64,000 nt of DNA from Kaistia defluvii (GCF_026343955.1 NZ_JAPKNI010000002.1:372001-436000); one strand, 5' to 3'; positions 31,916-41,698 are shown, counted from the stretch's first letter. Notes: generated by a model not told the origin, from the sequence alone. A program made the numbers and translations.

Positions 31916-34900
31916 CTAGCCGCGCGCCGGAACGCGGGCCTGGCTGTCTCGCATCGTCGTCCGCGCGCTGGTCTGTTTCCACTCCGGCTTGATCGCGGGT
32001 TCCGAATTGGCGGTGGTGTCGAGCGGCTTCGGCTTGAAGGTCTGCACAGCGGCGCGGGCGGCGGCCAGCGCGTCGGGCTTCATCGCCTTGGCGACCTCGT
32101 CGCGGCGCTTGCCGGCATCGCGGTCGCCCTGCTGGGCCGCCAGAGCGAACCACTTGTAGGATTGCACCAGGTCGACGCCGACGCCGAGGCCGCGGGCATA
32201 GAGCACGCCCAGATTATACTGGCTGTCGGCGACGTTCAGGTTGGCGGCCTGGGTGAAATACTGCGCGGCTCTGACATAGTCGGGCTCGGCCGTGGCGCCC
32301 TCGCTGAGCAGGACGGCCAGGTTGTGCGTCGCCCGCGCATTGCCCTTCTCGCTCGCCTTGGCATACCAGGACTGGGCGGCCGACAGGTCGCGCGGCACGC
32401 CTTCGCCGCGTTCGTACAGGCTGCCGATACGGTATTGGGCCATGGCGAAACCGGCCTTGGCGGAGCGTTCGTACCAGTCGGCCGCGAGGCGCGCGTCCTG
32501 CGGCGTGCCGTTGCTGCCCTCGGCGAGACGGCGCGCGACCTCGAAGGCGGCGATCGGATCGCCCTTCGCGGCGGCGGTCTGCAGGGCCGAGCCATCCTCG
32601 GCAAGGTCGGGAATGGCGCTGAAGCTGGTGGCCGGCGGCGGGTCGGTTGCCAGGGCCGCGATCTCGCTGTCCGCGGCGTCGGGCGGCGTGAAGGCCAGCG
32701 CGCTGGTGCCGTCCGTCGATGGCGCGACCATGGCGTGGGGCTGCGCGGCGGTGGCCGGCGGCGGTGTGACGTCGCGCATCGGCGCGGCCGGGATCGAGCC
32801 GGTCGCGACGGGGTCGGTGGCGGGCTTCTGCGCCTGGCGCGAAAGCGGCGGGGTCAGCTGCATCGCGCCGATCGCCAGAACGATGGCGGCGATTGCCAGC
32901 ACGATCGGGCGACGGCGCGAGCGCAGGGCATCGCCGATCCGCGCCAGCGTGCTCGGCCGGGCTTCATGGTCTTCGGTCATCGCTTCCGCGGACGCGGTCT
33001 GCGCCGCATGCGCGGCGCGGCGCGCGGCGGCGATGAAGTCGGCCTTGCGGTCGCCGGGACGGGGCGGCTGCGGCGCGGCGCCCGTCTGGGTGCGGGCAAG
33101 GCTCGCCTCGGGCTCGACGAGCGGCGGCAGGATGGGGCGGCCGGAACCCGGAGCCAGAGGGCGGTCCTCCTCCGGCAGGCCGGCGGCGAGCGATGAAGCG
33201 GTTTCGCGCGGCGCCGGGGCGCGTGTCGCGGCCGAGGCGCCGGATGCCGTGCCCTCCTCGATTTCCAGCTGCGCGATGCGGCTGACGACCTTGGCCAGCG
33301 TGTTGTGCACGGCTTCGAGCGTGTCATGCGTCTGCCGGTCGGAACGCTCCGCCGCCTGCTGGAGCTGGCGCATGTCCTCGCGCAGCGCCTGGATCAGCGC
33401 ATCGTCGGTGCGGGCGGGAAGGGTGCTGGCGAATTCGCGGAAGGTCGTGCGCGCGGCGTCGCGGGCGGCTTCGATCGTGTCCTGCCGCGTATTGCCGAGC
33501 AGGTCCTGCAGCCGGTCGAGGTTCTCCTCGACGCGGGCCAGCGCATGCACGCCGGGAACGGAGGAAAACTGCTCGGCCAGGGCGCCGACCTGCGCTTCGA
33601 GCTGCGCCAGCTGCTGGTTGTCATCCTGGCGGGTGGTTGCATCAAGCCGGCGAACCAGGGCCTGCATCTGCTCTTCGATGGCGTCGAAGCGGGCGGGGTG
33701 GGCAATATCCTCGCGCAGTTGCGTGATCTCCGAGCGCAGCCCGTCCAGCGCATCGGGGGCCCGCAGGGTCGGCAGTTCTGCCAGCGCGTCGAAACGGCCG
33801 GCCAGCGCGTCGATCCGGTCTTCCAGCCGCGACAGCGCGGTGGAATCGAGGCCGACCGGACGCGGGTCGATCTCGTCGATCGTCGTGCGGATGCCGGCGA
33901 TCTGCTTCTCGAGCCGGATCAGCGCCAGGGGGTCGGCACCGCGTGAAAAGCCGTCCATGTCGCGGCGCAGCGCATCGATCTCGCGCTCGATGCCGGAAAG
34001 GTCGACCGGCGGTGCAGGCCGGGCGGCGAGCGTGTCGATCGCGGCATGCAGGCCGGAGATCTGTCGCTCCACGGCGGCGCTGACCGCGTCGGAACGGGAG
34101 ATCGACAGCGAGGCGACCGCATTGCGGATGTCTTCGAGCTCGGTCTCTACCTCGCGCGACGGTGCGACCGCCTCGATCGAGTTGGCGAGCTGCGCGATCT
34201 CGCGCGCCAGCCGGTCGAAGCGTTCGGTCTCGGGCTCGCGGCGCACGATGTCGTCCAGCCGCTCGATGATGTGGCCATAGCCGGATTCGATGCTGGCGAG
34301 GGTCGTTTCGCGCGCCGCGAGGTCCAGCGACTGGCGGATCTCGGCGAGGTCCTGGCGCAACTGGGCAACCGCCTCGGCTTCCGGCGCGGACCGGGCGCCG
34401 CTCAGGGCCTCGATGCGGGCGGCCAGCTCGTTCTTGAGCGTCTGAGCGGCTTCGTCATGGCGGCGCGACTCGGCGCTGACGCGCCGGCCGAGCAGCGCGA
34501 TGTCGTCGCGCAGCGCCGCGATGGCGTCCTCGATGGCGATGGCGTCGAAATGATTGGCCGGCGTGCTGATCTCGTGATCGATCGCCTTCTGCCGGCTGGA
34601 GATCTCGGCGATCGCCGCCTGCAGGCTTGTCAGCGTTTCGCGCGGGCGGGCGGGCTCCTCGATCGGGAGCGCACGGAAGGCGGGGTTTTGCGCCGGAGCG
34701 GCGGCCGCCTTGGCCGCGGCAAGCTGGGATGCGATGCCGGCGAGCCGTGTCTCGATCCCGCTCAGCCGTTCGGATTGGCGTTCGTCGAGCTGGCGGCCGA
34801 GGGCGTCGAAGCGGCCTTCGAGCGCGCTGCGCGGATCGGGATCCACGGCCTTGGCCGGTGCGGGGGGCGGTGTGGGCGCGGCGGGCCGCTGGGGCGCGTT

Positions 34901-35095
34901 GCGGATCGGCTGGCGCGACGAGGCGCCCTCGATCACCTCGATCTGCTGGGACAGGCTGTCGACGAGGGCGGAAAGGGCCGCCAGCCTTTCGGCGCCATCG
35001 GGCTCGGTGCGTCGCGGGAGGTCGGCCGCAGAACGCGGTGATGCGTCCGGGCTCAAACGGCTCGCCCCATAACCCGACCTGCTGCCAGTCTTCAT
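31916..35095 (-). CDS. PodJ-like coiled-coil protein with C-terminal Sel1 repeats
   Basis: A very long protein (1059 residues from the ATG at 35095). The first 600-700 residues are Glu/Arg/Ala-rich with heptads that predict a long cytosolic coiled coil (LERLDDIVRREPETERFDRL-type repeats). One membrane segment follows (PIVLAIAAIVLAIGAMQL, about residue 735). The periplasmic tail ends in about four Sel1 repeats (AAQSWYAKASEKGNARATH; YFTQAANLNVADSQYNLGV). This layout is that of polar organiser proteins of the PodJ type, which recruit division and pole factors. The frame continues to 35347; ATG codons at 35230/35233 are alternatives but lie on a CtrA-like site. Confidence 0.75.
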   Translation of the reverse strand: MKTGSRSGYGASRLSPDASPRSAADLPRRTEPDGAERLAALSALVDSLSQQIEVIEGASSRQPIRNAPQRPAAPTPPPAPAKAVDPDPRSALEGRFDALGRQLDERQSERLSGIETRLAGIASQLAAAKAAAAPAQNPAFRALPIEEPARPRETLTSLQAAIAEISSRQKAIDHEISTPANHFDAIAIEDAIAALRDDIALLGRRVSAESRRHDEAAQTLKNELAARIEALSGARSAPEAEAVAQLRQDLAEIRQSLDLAARETTLASIESGYGHIIERLDDIVRREPETERFDRLAREIAQLANSIEAVAPSREVETELEDIRNAVASLSISRSDAVSAAVERQISGLHAAIDTLAARPAPPVDLSGIEREIDALRRDMDGFSRGADPLALIRLEKQIAGIRTTIDEIDPRPVGLDSTALSRLEDRIDALAGRFDALAELPTLRAPDALDGLRSEITQLREDIAHPARFDAIEEQMQALVRRLDATTRQDDNQQLAQLEAQVGALAEQFSSVPGVHALARVEENLDRLQDLLGNTRQDTIEAARDAARTTFREFASTLPARTDDALIQALREDMRQLQQAAERSDRQTHDTLEAVHNTLAKVVSRIAQLEIEEGTASGASAATRAPAPRETASSLAAGLPEEDRPLAPGSGRPILPPLVEPEASLARTQTGAAPQPPRPGDRKADFIAAARRAAHAAQTASAEAMTEDHEARPSTLARIGDALRSRRRPIVLAIAAIVLAIGAMQLTPPLSRQAQKPATDPVATGSIPAAPMRDVTPPPATAAQPHAMVAPSTDGTSALAFTPPDAADSEIAALATDPPPATSFSAIPDLAEDGSALQTAAAKGDPIAAFEVARRLAEGSNGTPQDARLAADWYERSAKAGFAMAQYRIGSLYERGEGVPRDLSAAQSWYAKASEKGNARATHNLAVLLSEGATAEPDYVRAAQYFTQAANLNVADSQYNLGVLYARGLGVGVDLVQSYKWFALAAQQGDRDAGKRRDEVAKAMKPDALAAARAAVQTFKPKPLDTTANSEPAIKPEWKQTSARTTMRDSQARVPARG

Positions 35096-35235
35096 GACGT
35101 CCAACCCCCGGATGCCCGTTTCCGCGGCATCGTCCCCGTTTTCACTCTCTCGCCGCCCCTTGGTGCCGTCGCGTTCGGATGCAGCGACGCGTGATTCCCA
35201 CTCCCGCGTGTCGCCGGAGCTTCGCCGCATCATGG

Positions 35236-35250
35236 TAAACAACGCGTTAA
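35236..35250 (-). promoter_or_regulatory. CtrA-like binding site in the PodJ-like / MerR promoter region
   Basis: On the minus strand TTAA (35250-35247), seven bases, TTTA (35239-35236) matches the CtrA site TTAA-N7-TTAA with one mismatch. Further TTAAC half sites stand at about 35288 and 35349. The gap 35096-35497 also serves the divergent MerR gene. Cell-cycle control of a polar protein would make sense, but binding is inferred. Confidence 0.45.
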
Positions 35251-35497
35251 CCCTCTGCGCCATTGGCAATGCTTCGGTAAGGAGGCTTAACGGTTTTCCC
35301 CGGAATTGCGCGCTTTCGCCGCGCGCGACATTTCCTTTTGAAGCCACACTTAACAGTTATCAGGAACGAGATTTCCGTTAGGTGACGCTAAAGCGCTTTA
35401 CCTGACGCAGCGACACCTGCATGACTGGAGAACGCATTTCGGCGAGCCGGACGTTGGCCTGCCGTTTTTCGCGACGATCAAGAATAAGGATGACAAG

Positions 35498-35956
35498 ATG
35501 AGCATGGCACAACTTGCGGGTATCTCCCGCGACGACATCGATGGTGCCGGTGCCTCTGATGGCAACAAGCAGACCACCTTCACCATTGGTGATCTGTCTC
35601 GTGAATTCGACGTGACACTTCGCACGCTGCGCTTCTACGAGGACAAGGCCCTCCTGAACCCCCGTCGGGAAGGCCTGAACCGGATCTATTCGCGCCGCGA
35701 CCGTTCGCGCCTGAAGCTGGTGCTGATGGGCAAGAAGGTCGGCTTCTCGCTGACCGAGATCAAGGAGATGCTCGATCTCTACGATCTGAAGGACGGTCAG
35801 GTCCTGCAGATGCGTTTGGCTCTGCGCAAGTTCAACGAGCAGATCGACGTTCTGGAACGCCAGAAGGTCGATATCGAGCAGGCGCTCGACGAGTTGCGCC
35901 GCACCGTCGACGTTGTCGCCGGTCTGCTGCGCCAGAAGGAAGCCGGCGCCGCGTAA
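35498..35956 (+). CDS. MerR family transcriptional regulator
   Basis: A 152-residue regulator. The winged HTH spans residues about 27-97: FTIGDLSREFDVTLRTLRFY, then LNRIYSRRDRSRLKLVLMGK and GFSLTEIKEMLDLYD. A C-terminal coiled coil (FNEQIDVLERQKVDIEQALDEL) allows dimer formation. There is no C-terminal cysteine set for metals, so the effector is unknown. The ATG at 35498 has AAGGATGACAAG upstream. A variant of this regulator is very conserved in Hyphomicrobiales. It is divergent from the PodJ-like gene. Confidence 0.92.
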   Translation: MSMAQLAGISRDDIDGAGASDGNKQTTFTIGDLSREFDVTLRTLRFYEDKALLNPRREGLNRIYSRRDRSRLKLVLMGKKVGFSLTEIKEMLDLYDLKDGQVLQMRLALRKFNEQIDVLERQKVDIEQALDELRRTVDVVAGLLRQKEAGAA

Positions 35957-36127
35957 GCGGCCGGAACGAAGTTGGCTGGCCGCGCCGCCTTTCGGCGCGC
36001 CACCGAGGTCGGTGCCCGGAAATCTCCTCCCGCGGGCACCGGCCTTGGCCTTCCGACGAGCCATGCCGGGTTCGCTCCCGAGGTTTCCCATGCTAGGGTA
36101 GCGTGGGGCTCAAGAGGGAGGAAGCCG

Positions 36128-36637
36128 ATGCGGAACCTGTTTGCCGCCTGGCGTGCCGGACTTTTCCTGTTCGCACTCGCGGTCATGCCGATATCGGGCT
36201 CGGCCCTTGCCGAGACGCCGACGGCCTCGCAGGCGCCACCGGCTGCCGCCGATGCCGCCCGCCCCGGGCGCTACACCATGGTGCCGGCCGAAGGCGGCTT
36301 CGTTCGTCTCGACACGGAAACCGGCACGGTCTCGCATTGCCGGCGTGGCGATGCCGCGAGCGGTTCCGTCTGGACCTGCGCCGCCATTCCCGAGGACGTG
36401 CTGTCCCGCCCCGATCCCGCCGTCGCCCTCGGTGCCAAGGTCACGGAACTCGAGCGCGAGGTCGCGGATCTGCGCGCCCGTCTCGAGGATGTCGAGGGAC
36501 GCGCCAGCACGCGCGCCGTCGCGCCCACGGGGGATCCCGAACTCGACAAGGCGCTGAATTTCAGCGAGGAGCTGATGAGCCGCTTCTTCGGCATGGTGCG
36601 CGAGATGAAGCGCGAGGCGGACGATAGCAAGTCCTGA
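36128..36637 (+). CDS. Hypothetical exported protein with coiled-coil tail (169 aa)
   Basis: The function is unknown. The signal peptide (1-27) ends SALAETPT. The core GRYTMVPAEGGFVRLDTETG with VSHCRRGD and VWTCAAIP shows two Cys likely joined in the periplasm. Residues about 105-125 are a coiled coil (KVTELEREVADLRARLEDV), and the end is charged (FFGMVREMKREADDSKS). The ATG at 36128 has GGAGG six bases upstream. It follows the MerR gene by 171 bases on the same strand and faces the prolyl aminopeptidase gene, convergent with an 18-base gap. Confidence 0.7.
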   Translation: MRNLFAAWRAGLFLFALAVMPISGSALAETPTASQAPPAAADAARPGRYTMVPAEGGFVRLDTETGTVSHCRRGDAASGSVWTCAAIPEDVLSRPDPAVALGAKVTELEREVADLRARLEDVEGRASTRAVAPTGDPELDKALNFSEELMSRFFGMVREMKREADDSKS

Positions 36638-36655
36638 GCCGCGCGCGCGGTCGCA

Positions 36656-37630
36656 TCAGCCTGTCTTGAAGCGCTCGGTCGCCGCGACCAGTTCGTGAAT
36701 GTTGCCGGGCTCCGACATCGCATGGCCGGCATCGGGCACGATGTGCAGATCCGCCTTCGGCCAGACCTTCGCCAGATCCCAGGCGATCGCGGCCGGCGTG
36801 CAGAGGTCGTAGCGTCCGTGCACGATCACGCCTGGAATGTCGGCGATCCGCCCGGCATTCGCCAGCAGGTAGTCGTCGCGCTCGAAGAAGCCCTTGTTGA
36901 CGAAATAGTGCGCCTCGATGCGCGCGAAGGCGAGCGCGTAATAGGGCGAGCCGAAGGCCGAGACGCGCAGCGGATCCGGCAGGAGGGACAGCGCATTGCC
37001 CTCCCACATCGCCCAGTTGCGCGCCACCTTGATCTGCGAGGCTTCGTCGCCCGTCGTCAGGCGCCGGTGATAGGCGCCGATCATGTCGTGCCGCTCGTCT
37101 TCCGGGATCGGCGCCTGGTAGATCTCGAACGCTTCCGGCAGCAGCCAGGACGCGCCTTCCTGGTAGAACCAGAGCAGTTCGCGCTGGCGCAGGGTGAAGA
37201 TGCCGCGCAGCACCAGTTCGCTCACCCGCTCGGGATGGGTCTCGGCATAGGCGAGCGCCAGGCAGGAGCCCCAGGAGCCGCCCAATAGCTGCCAGCGCTC
37301 GATGCCAAGATGCGTCCGGATCCGCTCCATGTCGGCGACCAGGTCCCAGGTCGTGTTCTCGCGCAGTTCCGCATGCGGCGTCGAGCGGCCGCAGCCGCGC
37401 TGGTCGAACAGGATGATCCGGTAGGCGGCGGGGTCGTGATAGCGCCGCATGTTGGGCCCGCATCCGGCGCCCGGCCCACCATGCACCATCAGCACGGGCT
37501 TGCCCTGCGGATTGCCGCATTCCTCGACATGGATCTCGTGCAGCTCCGACACCTTCAGCCGGTGGACCGCATAGGGCTCGATGGCGGGAAACAGCTGCAG
37601 GCGGGTCTGAGCGGATGAATCAGGCGGCAT
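36656..37630 (-). CDS. pip: Prolyl aminopeptidase (proline iminopeptidase)
   Basis: A 324-residue alpha/beta hydrolase that removes N-terminal proline from peptides. The oxyanion motif is HGGPGAGCGP (about 50-59), the nucleophile serine is in GGSWGS (about residue 118), the acid in GRYDLCTP, and the histidine in PDAGHAMSEP. The chain length and the YFVNKGFF cap region fit the family. The ATG at 37630 comes one base after the symporter stop, so it is the last gene of an operon amidohydrolase-symporter-pip. The protein is cytosolic and probably serves peptide use. Confidence 0.95.
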   Translation of the reverse strand: MPPDSSAQTRLQLFPAIEPYAVHRLKVSELHEIHVEECGNPQGKPVLMVHGGPGAGCGPNMRRYHDPAAYRIILFDQRGCGRSTPHAELRENTTWDLVADMERIRTHLGIERWQLLGGSWGSCLALAYAETHPERVSELVLRGIFTLRQRELLWFYQEGASWLLPEAFEIYQAPIPEDERHDMIGAYHRRLTTGDEASQIKVARNWAMWEGNALSLLPDPLRVSAFGSPYYALAFARIEAHYFVNKGFFERDDYLLANAGRIADIPGVIVHGRYDLCTPAAIAWDLAKVWPKADLHIVPDAGHAMSEPGNIHELVAATERFKTG

Positions 37631-37631
37631 G

Positions 37632-39455
37632 TCAAACTCCGGGAAGGCGACGGATCGGGTGGGGGGCGCCGGGCTCCGTCGGGCCGGCGAATTCGGGGAA
37701 CGGGCCGAACATCGGAACCGTGGCCGCCGACGCGGCGACCGCCGTCCCGGTTTCGGGCCTGGGGCCGGTTTCCGGCGCGGTCTCCGCCGCTGCGGGTTCG
37801 GCAGCCGCCTCCGCGAGGGGAGCCGATGGCGGAGCGGCGTCCGGCGAGGGGGCTCGCCTGGGTCGGGCGGCGGCGAGCTTTCGCTTCAGCCGTCGCGCCG
37901 TATGGCGCACGCGCAACCACAGCAATGGCCATGACACCCGCGGCAGGATCGAGACGGCGAGCAGCGTCGCCAGCCCGCAGCAAAGCCCGATCAGGCCGGA
38001 AAGCCCGACCGGCAGGCCGAACCAGCCGGTCGGGCCGAGCACGGTCGGCGTCACGGTGCCCATGCCGAGATAGGCGCCGGAGAATTCGGGCGCGAAGCGC
38101 GCGAGAAGCACGTTGGCGACCGTGAGCCAGAGCCCCACCGCGATGGCCGCGAAGGCGGCGGCCGGGGTCGCGGCGGGCAGGCGCCAGCCGAGCAAAAGCA
38201 CGGGGGCGAGGCTGGCGGCCGCGATCGACAGCGAAACGCCGGCCAGCATGGCGACGCTGCCGAGCGACAGGCGATCGAGCCCGAGGATCGCCAGGACCAG
38301 GAGGATCATGCCGAGGCGACTGATGAAGATGCGCCGTCCGGCCGGCGCCCGGCGCTCGATGAAACCGCCATAGAGATCGTGCCCCAGCGTCGTCGCGGCG
38401 GTCGCCAGCGCCATGGCGATGGTGATCAGCGCGGCCGAGAGCAGCCCGCCGATCAGCAGCACGGCAGGCATGGCGGACAGGCCGACGCGGTCGGGGAAGC
38501 TGACGACGAGGCCGAGCGGATCGATCGCCGCGTCGATGCCGGCGAGGCGGCCATAGACGGCATAGCTCGGCGCCGCCAGCAGGATGATGGCCGCGAAGGC
38601 GACGCCCCCAAGCACATGCCGGCGCGCCGGTGGCCTTTGGGCGGTCGTCCAGGCCGGGAAGAGCAGGGGGGGCATCACCGCGACGCCGGCCACCAGCGAA
38701 ACCGAAAAGGCGAGGATGACGACATCCGGGATCCGCGTCGCCGTCGTCAGTGTCTCCGGCTCGACCAGGCCGATCCAGGGCATGGGCAGCCAGGTTTCGC
38801 CCAGCGATACCGCCGCCACGGGCACCAGATAGGAGAGCGCCACCACCGGGCCGAGCACGGCGGCGAGCGCGATCGCCGCGCGCAGGCCGCCGGCGATACA
38901 GGCGATGGCCGCCAGACCCAGGATGATGTCTTCGGCGAGCTGCGGCGACAGGCCCAGCATGCGCGCCGCGACGGTTCCGGCCAGCGTCGCCTCGGCGGCG
39001 AGCAGCGGCAGCAGCGTCAGCACGATGGCGACCGCTGCGATGCCGCGCGTCGGCGCGCCGAACCGCAGGCCGATCGCCTCGGCCAGCGTGGTCGTTCGCA
39101 TCGATCGCATGGCGGGGGCGACGACAAGGCTCGCGAGCGCGAGGCCGACCACGAAGGCGGCGATCAGCACGATGCCACGCCCGCCGCCGAGCGCGGTTCC
39201 GACGGGGCTCGCGACCAGCACCACGGTGGAAAGGGCCGCGCCGCCCAGCGCCCAGCCCATGCTCGAGGACTGGATGTTGCCGCCCCGCAGGATGTCGTTG
39301 AAATCGAGAGAGCGCATGGCGACCGCGACGGTCGCGGCGATCGCCAGCGGCACGAGCGGAAACAGCGCCGGCAGCACCGGCCATGCGCCGAAGCGGTCGA
39401 GGGCATCGACCAGTCCGAGGCTCGCCAGCACGACGACCATCGCCACGGTCGCCAT
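37632..39455 (-). CDS. Sodium:solute symporter family protein
   Basis: A 607-residue symporter. About 13 hydrophobic segments occupy residues 1-500, among them FNDILRGGNIQSSSMGWAL (the early family motif), TTTLAEAIGLRFG and GLLSAALITIAMALATAAT. The last 110 residues are Ala/Pro-rich and cytosolic (RPRRAPSPDAAPPSAPLAEA), longer than in most relatives. The substrate is unknown. The ATG at 39455 follows GGGA; the frame stays open to 39539. It lies 121 bases after the amidohydrolase gene and one base before pip, suggesting uptake of the compound processed by these enzymes. Confidence 0.85.
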   Translation of the reverse strand: MATVAMVVVLASLGLVDALDRFGAWPVLPALFPLVPLAIAATVAVAMRSLDFNDILRGGNIQSSSMGWALGGAALSTVVLVASPVGTALGGGRGIVLIAAFVVGLALASLVVAPAMRSMRTTTLAEAIGLRFGAPTRGIAAVAIVLTLLPLLAAEATLAGTVAARMLGLSPQLAEDIILGLAAIACIAGGLRAAIALAAVLGPVVALSYLVPVAAVSLGETWLPMPWIGLVEPETLTTATRIPDVVILAFSVSLVAGVAVMPPLLFPAWTTAQRPPARRHVLGGVAFAAIILLAAPSYAVYGRLAGIDAAIDPLGLVVSFPDRVGLSAMPAVLLIGGLLSAALITIAMALATAATTLGHDLYGGFIERRAPAGRRIFISRLGMILLVLAILGLDRLSLGSVAMLAGVSLSIAAASLAPVLLLGWRLPAATPAAAFAAIAVGLWLTVANVLLARFAPEFSGAYLGMGTVTPTVLGPTGWFGLPVGLSGLIGLCCGLATLLAVSILPRVSWPLLWLRVRHTARRLKRKLAAARPRRAPSPDAAPPSAPLAEAAAEPAAAETAPETGPRPETGTAVAASAATVPMFGPFPEFAGPTEPGAPHPIRRLPGV

Positions 39456-39576
39456 TGTTCCCAGACGCACTTCTCCGACCACGCCAGCCTCTCTGTCCAA
39501 TCCGGAGCGGATCGGACAGGACCCCGCCGGCCTTGTCAATGCGCAGCCGGGGGCGGCGGTGCGTCGAGGGAAATCG

Positions 39577-40803
39577 TCAGGGACGGATCAAGCGGGCGGC
39601 GGCGCGCTCGAACGTCTGGATGCCGCGCTTGAAGCCCATCAGCGGCTGCGCGATCTCGGCGACCGCATAGGCGGAGTCGGTCGCGTCCATGATGACGAAA
39701 TCGGCGGCCTTCCCGATGTCGATGCCGTAATCGGCGCATCGCATCAGCCGGGCCGCGCCCGCCGTCACCATGTCGAGGCAGCAGAGCATCTCCGCCTTGC
39801 GGCCGAGCTGCGCCACATTGGCGTAGAGATTGGCGATGCGGGTCAGCGAGCCGTCGCCAAAGGGCGTGAACGGGTTCAGGACGTTGTTGGTTGCGAGCGA
39901 GCAGGTGACGCCGAGCGCGGCCAGCCGATGCGCCGGGGCGACGCCGCGTGGCACGTTGTGATCCTGCTTGCGCCCCATCAGGAACAGATCGGTCGCCGGC
40001 AGCACGGTGACGGCGATGCCGGCCGCCGCGAGCCGGTTTCCGACGGCGGTCAGCGCGTCCGGCGGCAGGGCGGAAAGCTTGGTCACATGGCCGACGGCGA
40101 CGCGGCCTCCCCATCCCGTCCGCTCCGTGGCGGCGATGACCGCGTCGAGATGCATCCAGCTCGGGTCCAGGTCGAAATCGAGGTGGAAATCGATATCGAG
40201 ATCGAAGCGGCCGGCGATCGCGAAGATGCGGTCGATATGGGCGACCGCATCGCTGTCGGTATAGGGGCAGCCGCCGATCAGCTCGGCGCCGGCTTCGCAG
40301 GCTTCGAAAAGCAGTTCCTCCGTGCCGGGATCGTTCAGCAGCCCTTCCTGCGGGAAGACGCAGAGTTCGAGATCGACCGCCCAGGCATAATCGCGCTGCA
40401 GGCGTTTCAGCGCCTGGAACGAGCGCAGGCCGATCCTCGGGTCGATCTCGACATGGGTGCGGATACGCATCGTGCCCTGCAGGATCGCCTTCACCAGCGT
40501 TGCCTCGGCACGGGCATAGACGTCGTCTTCGCTGAAGTCGCGCTTCAGCCGCGCCACTTCGGCGATCGCCTCGACGAGGGCCCCTTCCGCCGTGCAGCGA
40601 TCGAGGATGCAGGATTTGTCGAGGTGGATATGGCTGTCGACGAAGCCGGGCAGCACGAGCCGGCCACCGGCATCCTCGCTTCGCAGGGCCGGGCCGAGCC
40701 TGGGCCCGATCGCGGCAATTCTGCCTCCGATCACGCCAATGTCGACGGGCTCATGGCCGCGCTCGGACAGGTGGGCGTTGCGCAGGGCCAGATCGAAGGT
40801 CAT
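39577..40803 (-). CDS. Amidohydrolase family protein (cytosine deaminase-like)
   Basis: A 408-residue metal-dependent hydrolase. The metal motif H-x-H is in VDSHIHLDKS (about residues 57-66), with HVEIDPR, DFHLDFDLD, VAVGHVTKL and the last acid in FGDGSLTR. The stretch ATNNVLNPFTPFGDG is typical of the cytosine deaminase/N-acyl-amide group. The substrate may be a pyrimidine-like ring or an amide; it cannot be fixed. The ATG at 40803 begins MTFDLALRNA, the usual first strand. It is the first gene of a probable operon with the symporter and prolyl aminopeptidase. Confidence 0.88.
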   Translation of the reverse strand: MTFDLALRNAHLSERGHEPVDIGVIGGRIAAIGPRLGPALRSEDAGGRLVLPGFVDSHIHLDKSCILDRCTAEGALVEAIAEVARLKRDFSEDDVYARAEATLVKAILQGTMRIRTHVEIDPRIGLRSFQALKRLQRDYAWAVDLELCVFPQEGLLNDPGTEELLFEACEAGAELIGGCPYTDSDAVAHIDRIFAIAGRFDLDIDFHLDFDLDPSWMHLDAVIAATERTGWGGRVAVGHVTKLSALPPDALTAVGNRLAAAGIAVTVLPATDLFLMGRKQDHNVPRGVAPAHRLAALGVTCSLATNNVLNPFTPFGDGSLTRIANLYANVAQLGRKAEMLCCLDMVTAGAARLMRCADYGIDIGKAADFVIMDATDSAYAVAEIAQPLMGFKRGIQTFERAAARLIRP

Positions 40804-41032
40804 GCTGATTCCAGGGCTTGGGACGCGCCGCAGCCGGGCGCATGCGGATTTCGGGTAGCGCTGCGGCCTCCTTCCAAGCAAATTTCAAGCCAGTGTGGTG
40901 GCGCTGGAGGCCGGTGCCCGGGCGTGGGCGATGGCATGCCCTCGCCGCCGCCGGGGAAGGGTTGTCGGCCGTGCGTCCGCGACAGACTATGCGGGAAGCC
41001 GGTGGTCGATTCGGCCGGGGCGAGGAGGCGAT

Positions 41033-41698
41033 ATGCGGAGTTTCGCGAGCGATCCGGCGCTGATGTTCCTGGCTCTGCTTGCGCTCTACAGTCCGCTGGC
41101 GGCGCTGTCTTCCTATCTGCCGGTGGTCGGGCGCTTCAGCCAGAGGGATCAGCTTCGCCTGGCGCTCGGCCTGTTTACCAATGTCGTGATCTTCGTCCTC
41201 GCGGCAATCTGGATCGGCGAGCCGCTGCTGCGCCTGCTGGGTATCAGCACGGCGGCGCTGTCGGTTACCGGTGGCATCGCGCTGCTCTATGCCGGCGTGC
41301 CCATGATGCGCGGGATTGAGGAAGTCGTTCCGGAGCAGGCGTCGGCGACGCCGGATACCCCCGGCGCGTCGGAAAGCTGGCGGTCGGTTCTGTTCACGCC
41401 GCTGACCTTTCCACTCACGGTCGGCGGGACGAGCTTCGGCCTGATCGTCGCCTTCGCCTCGCGCGGCAACAGCATCGCGGATGAACTGCGCTTCACGGTG
41501 GCCGGCCTTGCCTATGCGCTTGTCACCGGTGTCACCCTTTACGCCGCCGGCCATCTCCATCGCCGTGTCTCTGCCCAGATGCGGCTGATCCTGTCACGCG
41601 TTGCCGGCATTCTTCTGACGGCGATCGCCGTGACCTTGCTTGCCAATGGCGGCGCGCAATTGGTCGTGACGAGCCTTCGCGAACTGGGCGTTCTGTGA
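41033..41698 (+). CDS. MarC family membrane protein
   Basis: A 221-residue inner membrane protein with six hydrophobic segments. Family motifs include ALYSPLAALSSYLPV in the first segment, ALSVTGGIALLYAGVPMM, and LTFPLTVGGTSFGLIVAFAS, the second PLTxPLT-type repeat. The old link with multiple antibiotic resistance was not confirmed for MarC, so the role is open. The ATG at 41033 has a good AGGAGG four to five bases upstream. It is divergent from the amidohydrolase gene, and the 229 bases between show no clear sites. Confidence 0.85.
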   Translation: MRSFASDPALMFLALLALYSPLAALSSYLPVVGRFSQRDQLRLALGLFTNVVIFVLAAIWIGEPLLRLLGISTAALSVTGGIALLYAGVPMMRGIEEVVPEQASATPDTPGASESWRSVLFTPLTFPLTVGGTSFGLIVAFASRGNSIADELRFTVAGLAYALVTGVTLYAAGHLHRRVSAQMRLILSRVAGILLTAIAVTLLANGGAQLVVTSLRELGVL

